Shown here: positions 1 through 5,315 of the stretch, piece by piece
How the letters are laid out: every line of letters starts with the position of its first letter
How positions within the stretch are numbered: position 1 is the first letter of the stretch
Source: an uncultured Eubacteriales bacterium
Lineage (GTDB): Bacteria > Bacillota > Clostridia > Oscillospirales > Acutalibacteraceae
Assembly: GCA_934444895.1 (NCBI GenBank)
Contig: CAKSDA010000101.1
Location: 1-5,572 of the forward strand
Reading direction: 5' to 3'
DNA length: 5,572 bases
Made by a program: the position numbers and the translations under genes
Notes under the pieces: generated by a model
Databases searched by the model: none
Seen by the model: the letters and a program-made list of their open reading frames with translations, nothing else
Told to the model about the DNA's origin: nothing

Positions 1-2457
1 GGTGAAGGAAGCAGGCACCATGCTTTGCATAATGTTAAGCTTAAATCCTTTACCGATTTTCATTGCCGAAAAATCAGCCGTATTGAGCTTTATCTGGCTG
101 TTTGCGGTGTATTGGTAATCGGCTAAAGCACTGTTATAAAGATGCTTTATTGTTACCGGCATACGGCTTCCGGACCATTCAAAATCTTCAGATTCAAACA
201 TAAGGTTTCCGCGCTGAAGATCAATGCTGCCCTGACCGAAACGGCCGAGATCATGGGTGTGAACACGGTAGGAATTGTTTATTCCATATCCTGATTCATA
301 ATCTATAACAATCTCAGGTGAGTTGCTGCTTTGACTGCCGTACAGTTCAATATAGTTCTGGTAGGTTACATATTCATTGAGTGTTTTAATCATGAATTTG
401 GCTTCGAAGTTTTCACCTGTGCTGTAATCGTCCAGAATTGAAGTAATATCAAAGCTGTAGCTTGTTATAACTCCATTTGGACAGGATTCGGATTTTGTTT
501 CGGCAAAATCAACGAGATTCTCATCACAAGCAGGTGTACAGTGACCGAGGTATATTTCTTCGTTTACCTTATAAAGACCTATTTTTGTGTCGATATTGCA
601 GTTTAACGCGCTGCTCTTCTGATAAAGTTTAAGCATTGCTTTTTTAATTCTGGGGCTGCGGGGAAGAGAAGGCATGTTAAGACTTACATACATTCTGTTA
701 GGACAGAAGCATACGGAAGGATCTGTCGGTATTACGGTGTTCTTGGGATATACACCTACCGCATAAGAACCTGTTTTTTCACTAAATGCTCTTACCTTTA
801 AATAATATGTTTTGCCGTTTTCAAGCGAAGCGGTGATTTTAAAGTTAAGACTGCTTGTAGTATCGTCGTTGCTGGCAATCAGCACATCGTTGGAATCATA
901 AAGATAACCCATTGTATCCATATTGCCTGTTGTAGTTATAGTGTATGTTCCGTTTCCGGCGGTGGCTTTAAATGTATACCAATTTTCCTCGTTAGCGCAT
1001 GTTATATATCCGTTTAGGGGGATATTAACTGTAAGCATTGTTCCTTTAACGGTAGGCTCCGAGGGATCGGGATCAGGGGTTTCTGCGTCTGCACCGGCGA
1101 CTCTTAAATCAAAATTACCGGTGCCGTTTCCGAATGCTTTAACCATAATATAGTATGTGGTATTGGCATTTAAGCATTTTTCAATCTTGAAGTTTCTGTT
1201 GTAATAATCGTCGTTGCATGCAATCAGTGTTCCGCTTGGATCATACAAGTATCCGACGGTATCTATAATACTGCTTGAATGAATTGTATAAATGCCCTCG
1301 GTGGAAGTAACAAATTTAAACCACACCGATTTGCAGGGAGCCGAAATAACTCCGCTTGTCCAGGAGTTAACCTCAACAGGTGTTGCAGAAGCCATTCCGG
1401 TTGAGGTGCAGACATCACATGTGCCCGGGTCGCAGGTGCCGCCGCATGTTCCGACATCTGTAGTGCCTGATGGGAGAACTATTTTGCTGCCTACAATACC
1501 TATTTTGTGGGAATTTTCAGAATCCATTTGTCCATTGTTCCAGCTGTAACTTGTCATATCTGTGCTGCCGGAAAGCTTTATCTGCGGATCGATCGTTACG
1601 GGGAATGCTCTTTGGTCGGAATTAATCCATTCGCTGTCAGCATTTACCGAAAAATGCACATCGCCGTTTTGAGCAGTTCTCATAACATAATCAACATTGC
1701 CTGAAGTTGTGCCGTTTGCGTCTGTCATAAACGGAGCGGGAATGAAGAATACTTCTTTTCCTGTTTCGGTTGAGCAGAAGGTAACGCGCTTATTTTTTTC
1801 GTCAAATTCAGGGGTTACATTCTGGCATTTCATTATAAAGGGATAGCAGTATACCGCTGCTTTTTCTTTTATAACAATATCCTCTTTAATGCCATTGCCG
1901 TGCAGAGAATATTCATAGTCCGCACCGGATTCTATATCCGAAAAGCAAAGAACATCGGATTTTTTAGCGGCAGCTTTGTCCGGCTTTTTAATATATGGCT
2001 TTATACCGCTGTTTTTATCAGTTAAGGTCTTTTTGGCAAATACCTTTACGCCGTGTATTCCGCTTTCAATGGAGAAGAGTTCATCATTATCCTCTTCGCG
2101 GCTGAACCTGGCTGTAAAATTGCCCTTTTTGTTTTTGAAGTGTCTTCCGTCACTTTCGGGAGTAAGGGTATTGTCTACATCTTCAAAAACCTTTTTTCTT
2201 TCATTGAATACATGAACTGCTTCAGGGAAAAACACTGCCTGTTCAGTTCCGTCGCTCATGCGATAAACCTTGCGGTTTGTGTCTCTAAGGTTAAAAATTT
2301 CGCCAATTCTGGATTTGGCTTTTGGTTTTTCTTCAACCGTTATTTCTTCATATTTAACGGGATTTTTTGTTTTGCTTTCGCTGCCCAAAGCAGAATCTGA
2401 TTTTATCTGTTCTGCCTGAGGCGCTAAATAAATTTCGTTTTTATTTTTGTCTTTCAT
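1..2457 (-). CDS. Rhs/YD-repeat (WapA-like) polymorphic toxin protein, N-terminal 819 residues, 3' end outside window
   Basis: The frame is open from ATG 2457 to the left edge, so the protein is truncated by the window and not by mutation. GAAAGGA (2467-2473) lies 9 nt before the ATG, and an in-frame stop at 2485-2487 fixes the start. Residues 1-60 are polar and Lys/Glu-rich with no signal peptide. Residues 64-98 (YRMSDGT, VHVFNE, VDNTLT), 179-200 and 284-291 (AFPVTIDP) are hallmarks of the module before the shell of Firmicutes Rhs/WapA proteins. C338, C342, C347 and C350 form a knuckle. Two PPC-like domains (361-453, 474-570) follow, then a DNRLRE-like beta segment (583-720, with RMYVSLNMPSLPRSPRIKKA). 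HTHDLGRFGQGSIDLQRGN (733-751) and RMPVTIKHLYNSAL (765-778) mark entry into the Rhs shell (DUF6531-like). Known family role: the YD-repeat shell encloses a variable C-terminal toxin used in contact-dependent competition. The toxin type cannot be seen. Upstream terminators suggest it is transcribed separately from the membrane genes. Confidence 0.92.
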   Translation of the reverse strand, partial: MKDKNKNEIYLAPQAEQIKSDSALGSESKTKNPVKYEEITVEEKPKAKSRIGEIFNLRDTNRKVYRMSDGTEQAVFFPEAVHVFNERKKVFEDVDNTLTPESDGRHFKNKKGNFTARFSREEDNDELFSIESGIHGVKVFAKKTLTDKNSGIKPYIKKPDKAAAKKSDVLCFSDIESGADYEYSLHGNGIKEDIVIKEKAAVYCYPFIMKCQNVTPEFDEKNKRVTFCSTETGKEVFFIPAPFMTDANGTTSGNVDYVMRTAQNGDVHFSVNADSEWINSDQRAFPVTIDPQIKLSGSTDMTSYSWNNGQMDSENSHKIGIVGSKIVLPSGTTDVGTCGGTCDPGTCDVCTSTGMASATPVEVNSWTSGVISAPCKSVWFKFVTSTEGIYTIHSSSIIDTVGYLYDPSGTLIACNDDYYNRNFKIEKCLNANTTYYIMVKAFGNGTGNFDLRVAGADAETPDPDPSEPTVKGTMLTVNIPLNGYITCANEENWYTFKATAGNGTYTITTTGNMDTMGYLYDSNDVLIASNDDTTSSLNFKITASLENGKTYYLKVRAFSEKTGSYAVGVYPKNTVIPTDPSVCFCPNRMYVSLNMPSLPRSPRIKKAMLKLYQKSSALNCNIDTKIGLYKVNEEIYLGHCTPACDENLVDFAETKSESCPNGVITSYSFDITSILDDYSTGENFEAKFMIKTLNEYVTYQNYIELYGSQSSNSPEIVIDYESGYGINNSYRVHTHDLGRFGQGSIDLQRGNLMFESEDFEWSGSRMPVTIKHLYNSALADYQYTANSQIKLNTADFSAMKIGKGFKLNIMQSMVPASFT
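748..1038 (-). other. PPC-like beta-sandwich domain 2 of the Rhs protein (tandem duplicate)
   Basis: Residues about 474-570. NWYTFKATAGNGTYTI, DTMGYLYDSNDVLIASNDD, KTYYLKVRAF and GSYAVGV repeat domain 1 element by element. An acidic Pro/Asp linker (PDPDPSEP, 461-468) separates the two. The protein patterns align well (DT-x-GYLYD, LIA-x-NDD, TYY-x-x-V-x-AF), while the DNA copies are clearly diverged. This is therefore an old duplication and not a recent tandem repeat. Confidence 0.75.
1099..1377 (-). other. PPC-like beta-sandwich domain 1 of the Rhs protein
   Basis: Residues about 361-453. The pattern VWFKFVTSTEGIYTI, DTVGYLYDPSGTLIACNDD, TTYYIMVKAF, FDLRV matches the bacterial pre-peptidase C-terminal (PPC) fold: an aromatic strand, a D-x-x-x-x-L-Y-D strand, an NDD turn and a YY-x-x-V strand. 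PPC domains are extracellular accessory beta-sandwiches that bind surfaces or polysaccharide, or aid folding. It directly follows the Cys-rich knuckle. Family assignment is by eye. Confidence 0.75.
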
Positions 2458-2516
2458 GATTTTTAATCCTTTCAAAAATAAGTTTTAATTTAATAAGTTT
2501 CAGTGCAGCTGCATTT

Positions 2517-2580
2517 TGTTGAGCACTGCCGTAAAAGACCGATTTTATGCGCAATAATCGGACTAACCGCAGTTTCAACA
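2517..2580 (-). promoter_or_regulatory. Predicted structured leader RNA of the rhs gene
   Basis: In the minus-strand transcript, TGTTGA (2580-2575) pairs with TCAACA (2522-2517). Next ACTGC (2573-2569) pairs with GCAGT (2529-2525). At the top CCGATT (2561-2556) pairs with AATCGG (2544-2539). This gives 17 perfect pairs in three nested segments, and the 5' arm begins about where transcription from the TATACT hexamer at 2586-2591 would start. About 60 nt separate the structure from the ATG. I recognise no known riboswitch class. It may be a stabilising 5' stem or a regulatory leader. Confidence 0.4.
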
Positions 2581-2581
2581 C

Positions 2582-2607
2582 TAACAGTATAAAAAATAAC
2601 CCTGACA
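2582..2607 (-). promoter_or_regulatory. Conserved upstream block of rhs with a candidate -10 (TATACT)
   Basis: This stretch matches 5316-5341 at 23 of 26 positions, including an identical 13-nt core (aataaccctgaca on the plus strand). Read on the minus strand it contains TGTCAGGGTTATT followed by TATACT (2591-2586), which would place a start near 2580. No good -35 lies 16-18 nt upstream. It overlaps the U-tract side of the terminator hairpin at 2591-2626, so it may be a promoter, a terminator remnant shared by both loci, or both. Confidence 0.4.
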
Positions 2608-2626
2608 GTTAGCGTCAGGGTTATTT
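2591..2626 (-). terminator. Intrinsic terminator upstream of rhs
   Basis: A perfect 13-bp stem (2594-2606 with 2614-2626) has a 7-nt loop (2607-2613) and a GC-rich lower half (CCCTGAC). On the minus strand it is followed at once by a T run, ending in TATTTTTTATAC. It is the second terminator after the two membrane genes and insulates rhs from them. On the plus strand the hairpin is followed only by AT-rich sequence, so the minus direction is favoured. Confidence 0.75.
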
Positions 2627-2718
2627 AAGAAATTTAATTTTATTCAGTTTTTAAAAAACGCAGGGTTTTTAATCATAATAACCGGATTCTTTATAAAGGT
2701 ATGAAAAATAAGGGAATG

Positions 2719-2752
2719 AAAAAAGCAGCCGCACTGATTGCAATGCGACTGC
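2719..2752 (-). terminator. Intrinsic terminator of the two-gene membrane operon
   Basis: The minus-strand RNA folds GCAGTCGCATTG (2752-2741) with CAGTGCGGCTGC (2736-2725) as a 12-bp stem with a CAAT tetraloop, followed directly by six U (2724-2719). Two of the pairs are G-U wobbles that would be C-A mismatches on the plus strand, so the hairpin is built for minus-strand RNA. It lies about 100 nt after the stop of the 130-residue membrane protein. Confidence 0.85.
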
Positions 2753-2769
2753 CGAGTAAGATTATGTTT

Positions 2770-2827
2770 GTTTTAGTCTCTTGATCATCGAACACATTGG
2801 CAGGTAGATGATTAGAAGCCTAAAAAC
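2770..2827 (-). repeat. Imperfect inverted repeat in the 3' region of the membrane operon
   Basis: The arm gttttagtctcttgatcatc (2770-2789) is mirrored by the sequence at 2807-2827, with a 17-nt spacer. Perfect inner (gatcatc-like) and outer (gtttta-like) segments flank a less regular middle. The outer end, agcctaaaaaca (2817-2828), recurs exactly at 4014-4025. It may be an extra 3' hairpin, or a small dispersed repeat. The strand is not certain. Confidence 0.4.
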
Positions 2828-2853
2828 ATTTCATTTATAAAAAGTACAGAGGG

Positions 2854-3246
2854 TTAAGGCTTTGCAAAGCCTTTCGGCACTCTGCCCAAAATGCCGAAAA
2901 TTATAAGCGAGGGTATTACCGTAATATCGCTTATTAATATTTCAATCGGTATGAAAATAACCATAAGCACTATCGCAAAGGCGGGCCACCTTAAAATGCC
3001 TAACTTTTCTTTCAGTATTTTAAGAATAAGAAAGTAATTAACAAATCCTGAAATAGTTGAGGCTGCAATCGCTGATCTCAGCGCCCAAATATAAACAAGG
3101 TCCTGATCCAAATCCAGTCCGATAATCCTAATATCGGATATTGGTATCCCCAGGGCAGTGAATATAAACTCCGCCGAAAAGCAAACAGCAAATACTGCAA
3201 AGAGGATTTTAAAGCATTTGTTATATGTCCATTTTGAAACGCGCAT
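2854..3246 (-). CDS. Small multi-pass membrane protein, 130 residues, unrecognised
   Basis: I do not recognise a family. Hydrophobic stretches at about 11-33, 52-77 and 85-105 and a shorter one at 108-121 suggest three or four membrane helices. Short charged connections (DLDQD 45-49, KILKEK 76-81) and a basic tail (GRVPKGFAKP) complete it. The ATG at 3246 is preceded by AAAGGAG (3257-3263) with a 10-nt spacer. This site lies inside the 3' end of the upstream gene, whose stop is only 2 nt away, so the two are co-transcribed and probably translationally coupled. Two terminators follow. A role as a membrane partner of the 198-residue protein, or as an immunity protein, is inference from locus context and size only. 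The palindromic end of the gene (aaggctttgcaaagcctt) encodes the KGFAK stretch. Confidence 0.82.
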   Translation of the reverse strand: MRVSKWTYNKCFKILFAVFAVCFSAEFIFTALGIPISDIRIIGLDLDQDLVYIWALRSAIAASTISGFVNYFLILKILKEKLGILRWPAFAIVLMVIFIPIEILISDITVIPSLIIFGILGRVPKGFAKP

Positions 3247-3248
3247 AA

Positions 3249-3845
3249 TTAATTTTCTCCTTTATCGGAAATATAGTATGCAATGCTGATTGTTTTTGTG
3301 TCGCCGGACAATTCAACATCAAATGTATTAAGGGGAATTTTCTTTCCGTCAATATCAGCATTTTCATCTTCATTATCCAGACAGGCAACATAGTATAAAT
3401 CACGGTTGCCATAGGAAGCGGAAGATCTAATCTTCATAGGAGTGCTGGGCGCTGATGTTAGCAGGCTTATGGGAATTGTCTGCCTGGATCGGTATGAATA
3501 TTTAAATCTGGACTTAACAAAGTAAACCAGCTCTAACGATTCAGGGGCATTGTCGGCTTCGTAATATTCACCGTATTCATCACCGCCGCCTTCACCATAA
3601 AGAAACTCTTTTAAATATTGATCTTTGGACTGCGATTTTGCAATGCAAACAACACCTTTTCCACTGTCGAACTCTCCTACATAATAAATTTCGGTAAAAA
3701 TTCCACCGGATTTTTGGTTAAGCAGTTCAACATTCATTTCCTCAGGCGTGAGTAAATTTTTAAAGAAGAAAAAGAAGCCAAAAAACAAAAATACAATCAA
3801 TACAAAAAGGGCAGCCATTTTAATTTTATAATTATATACCGGCAC
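3249..3845 (-). CDS. Membrane-anchored protein with an exposed C-terminal domain, 198 residues, GTG start, unrecognised
   Basis: The GTG at 3845 is chosen over the in-frame ATG at 3818 because AAGGAAGG (3853-3860) sits 7 nt before it and the promoter leaves a leader of only about 18 nt. Nothing like a Shine-Dalgarno precedes the ATG. Residues 8-29 form one helix with a very Phe-rich core (FLFFGFFFFF), preceded by basic residues (YKIK). This predicts N-in/C-out anchoring with about 165 residues outside the membrane. The outer part is acidic with many Tyr residues, including EGGGDEYGEYYE (85-96), two Cys (67, 155) and beta-like stretches (IYYVGEF, VYFVKSRFKYSYRS, SIAYYISDKGEN). No catalytic motif is evident. 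It is the first gene of a two-gene unit with the 130-residue membrane protein. It could be a sensor, an adaptor or an immunity-type protein, but the sequence does not decide. Confidence 0.85.
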   Translation of the reverse strand: MPVYNYKIKMAALFVLIVFLFFGFFFFFKNLLTPEEMNVELLNQKSGGIFTEIYYVGEFDSGKGVVCIAKSQSKDQYLKEFLYGEGGGDEYGEYYEADNAPESLELVYFVKSRFKYSYRSRQTIPISLLTSAPSTPMKIRSSASYGNRDLYYVACLDNEDENADIDGKKIPLNTFDVELSGDTKTISIAYYISDKGEN

Positions 3846-3869
3846 AGTAACACCTTCCTTATAATTATA

Positions 3870-3898
3870 ACTATACTCTCAACCGTCTACAAAGTCAA
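3870..3898 (-). promoter_or_regulatory. Strong sigma-A type promoter of the membrane operon
   Basis: On the minus strand TTGACT (3898-3893), a 17-nt spacer and TATAGT (3875-3870) make a near-consensus vegetative promoter, differing from consensus by one base in each hexamer. Transcription should start near 3863, giving a very short leader that is almost entirely ribosome binding site. No operator-like palindrome overlaps it. Confidence 0.85.
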
Positions 3899-3899
3899 C

Positions 3900-3928
3900 A
3901 TTTTTTACAATTTTTTACAAATTTTTTC
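3900..3928 (-). promoter_or_regulatory. Phased A-tracts / UP-like element upstream of the -35
   Basis: The 10-mer attttttaca occurs twice in tandem (3900-3909 and 3910-3919), followed by aattttttc (3920-3928). The three T6 runs (3901, 3911, 3922) are spaced 10 and 11 bp apart, close to one helical turn, immediately upstream of the -35. Such phased tracts bend DNA, and AT-rich DNA here can bind the RNA polymerase alpha C-terminal domain, so strong expression is likely. Confidence 0.6.
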
Positions 3929-4027
3929 ATATATGCCCATAGTAATTTGTCGAAAATGTACCGATTTCTGACAAAATTATTATTTGTAGGCGTTAAAGGG
4001 CTCGACTATCAAGAGCCTAAAAACAGA

Positions 4028-4069
4028 TTCGGATTTATCCCTGCTTGGCCAAGCAGGGATAAATCCGAA
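4028..4069 (-). terminator. Perfect 42-bp palindrome, terminator of the DNRLRE gene
   Basis: Every base from 4028 to 4069 pairs across the centre at 4048/4049 (GG|CC), with no mismatch and no spacer. It lies 14 nt after the stop of the 375-residue protein. On the minus strand it is followed by TCTGTTTTTA, a fair U-tract, which fits an intrinsic terminator with a very long stem. A weaker hairpin (3999-4003 with 4013-4017) follows. The plus strand lacks a T run, so the minus direction is preferred. Confidence 0.7.
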
Positions 4070-4083
4070 GTATATTCAGCGCT

Positions 4084-5211
4084 TTAAGAATAGTTTACCT
4101 CAAGTATTTGGGGAGCATAGCAGCTGTCCCCTGTAGAGACTGTCGAAAATCCACTGCCCTTTATTTTTGATCTCATGATAAGTCCGTCTGATTTTCTTAA
4201 AGAAAAAGTTCGCTTATCTACAAGCAGCGGGGTAAGATCTATGCTTTGGTATCTTCCGTTTTTATAAGAATCGGATATAAGGTTTCCGTCATCTATTTTA
4301 TTGTTCCAGTTACTTCCGAAGCTGCAAAAGCGTGCCTTTACATAAACGGCACTTAAGTCAACCGAGTTTTTATTAAATTTAGGCATATGCAATATCGCTT
4401 TGTTTATTAATTTGTATTCTATATCCGACATTTTTGTATAATCCGGGCGGGAATAAAGCCACTGCTCACCGTATTTTGAAGTGTTTCCTATAAAACCGGT
4501 ACCGCCGAACGCATTGTTAACCGAAGGGTTCATGCTTTCTACAGTAGTGTCCTGAAACAGTTTGTTTTCATACAAATTCACTTCAAAGAAAACATAGCGG
4601 CAAAACGGATTGGTTGCGGATATGCTCAGCTGATATTTTCTATCCGCAATTCGCTGATATACAATTTGCGCCGGGGCGATGATATTGTCGTCAGCATCCG
4701 CCGAACCTATACAGGATACAGTTACAAACGGGCGAAAGGTTTCCTTCATAAGCGAAAAATATTTATCGTTTGCCCTTATTTCAAGGAACGGTTCTCCTAC
4801 CTCTATGGTATAGTTAAGCGGTTCTTCGCCGTTTACCGCCGCCTTAATTGCTATGCCGTTTGTTGTGGGGAAAATGCGATTACCGGAATATGAAAGCTCA
4901 TTTTCCGATACAAATCCGGGGCGCTCGTTTACATCAAAAATGCAAAATCCGTCGGAGTTGCCCATGCGTATATTTTCAAGCACAGTTATATTTGCATTAC
5001 TGCCCTTTAAGTATATTGCTTCTCCGTCTTTTTCAAAACAAAGATCTATAAGTTTTCTGCTATCGATATTATAAATAGGGCAGCTGAAATAATAGGCGGT
5101 TTTGCTGCCGTTTTTTTCCTGTGTCACCAATCTGTAGCGACTGGTGTTTTTATAATCAATAATAGGATCGCTTTTTCTAAGCGTATATATTTCGTCTAAA
5201 ATTGATATCAT
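4084..5211 (-). CDS. DNRLRE-domain-like protein, 375 residues, Rhs-associated
   Basis: The start is ATG 5211, with a consensus GGAGG (5220-5224) 8 nt upstream. The same frame is open to another ATG at 5283 (24 codons longer), but that one has no ribosome binding site. The N-terminus (MISILDEIYTLRKSD) has no signal peptide or membrane helix. Residues about 20-200 are beta-rich with NGIAIKA and EIRANDKYFSL, comparable in position to the module before the Rhs shell. Residues about 217-373 look like a DNRLRE beta domain: DTTVESMNPSVNNAFGG, then FIGN, WLYSRPDY, INKAILHMPKFN, RFCSFGSNWNNKI, GRYQSIDLTPLL and a final PQILEVNY strand. DNRLRE domains are beta-sandwiches of surface and Rhs proteins, with no known catalysis. 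The gene has its own terminator and shares an upstream block with rhs. It is probably a non-toxic companion or structural paralogue of the Rhs N-terminal half (inference). Confidence 0.85.
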   Translation of the reverse strand: MISILDEIYTLRKSDPIIDYKNTSRYRLVTQEKNGSKTAYYFSCPIYNIDSRKLIDLCFEKDGEAIYLKGSNANITVLENIRMGNSDGFCIFDVNERPGFVSENELSYSGNRIFPTTNGIAIKAAVNGEEPLNYTIEVGEPFLEIRANDKYFSLMKETFRPFVTVSCIGSADADDNIIAPAQIVYQRIADRKYQLSISATNPFCRYVFFEVNLYENKLFQDTTVESMNPSVNNAFGGTGFIGNTSKYGEQWLYSRPDYTKMSDIEYKLINKAILHMPKFNKNSVDLSAVYVKARFCSFGSNWNNKIDDGNLISDSYKNGRYQSIDLTPLLVDKRTFSLRKSDGLIMRSKIKGSGFSTVSTGDSCYAPQILEVNYS

Positions 5212-5219
5212 TTTTCTAA

Positions 5220-5247
5220 CCTCCGAAATAGGTAATTGTATTTGCGG
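5220..5247 (-). promoter_or_regulatory. Ribosome binding site of the DNRLRE gene, partly inside a hairpin
   Basis: The GGAGG (5220-5224) decides the start at 5211. In the minus-strand RNA, CCGCAAATA (5247-5239) can pair with TATTTCGG (5230-5223) with one bulged base (5244) and an 8-nt loop. Two of the five Shine-Dalgarno bases would be tied up. The loop carries part of ATTACCTA, which occurs again in the same orientation at 5309-5316. Regulation by this hairpin is speculative. Confidence 0.4.
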
Positions 5248-5315
5248 CCGCGTGATGCTAAGTTCGAAAAAAGAAAATTGCATTTTAAAAATATCGCTTT
5301 TTCCGCCTTAGGTAA

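Noticed and set aside
923..1704. Plus-strand and alternate minus-strand open frames (923-1153, 1292-1549, 1507-1704, 1263-1457)
   Set aside because: They lie within the PPC, Cys-rich and adjacent coding part of the Rhs gene, lack plausible ribosome binding sites, and give compositions with no domain character. The Rhs frame is clearly the coding one.
1976..2400. Plus-strand frames of 79 and 115 codons
   Set aside because: They are antisense to the conserved N-terminal Rhs module. The hydrophobic look comes from reading Lys/Glu-rich codons on the opposite strand.
2458..2853. Hidden small gene or tRNA in the 396-base gap before rhs
   Set aside because: No frame with a start and ribosome binding site, and no tRNA-like cloverleaf, was seen. 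The gap is filled by hairpins, a conserved block and the rhs leader.
2856..2873. Palindrome aaggctttgcaaagcctt at the end of the 130-residue gene as a terminator
   Set aside because: It lies within the coding end, has no loop, and the nearest T run is more than 10 nt away. A better terminator lies at 2719-2752.
3221..3412. 63-codon minus-strand frame across the junction of the two membrane genes
   Set aside because: It overlaps the 198-residue gene out of frame. The tight 2-bp junction and ribosome binding site at 3257-3263 belong to the 130-residue protein.
3900..3928. Tandem attttttaca units as a start of a CRISPR or satellite array
   Set aside because: There are only two exact 10-bp units with no spacers. 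Position next to the -35 explains them as an A-tract element.
4666..5074. Three overlapping plus-strand frames
   Set aside because: They are antisense shadows of the DNRLRE gene, without start signals or recognisable products.
5212..5283. ATG at 5283 as the start of the DNRLRE gene
   Set aside because: No Shine-Dalgarno precedes it, whereas the ATG at 5211 has a consensus site at ideal spacing.
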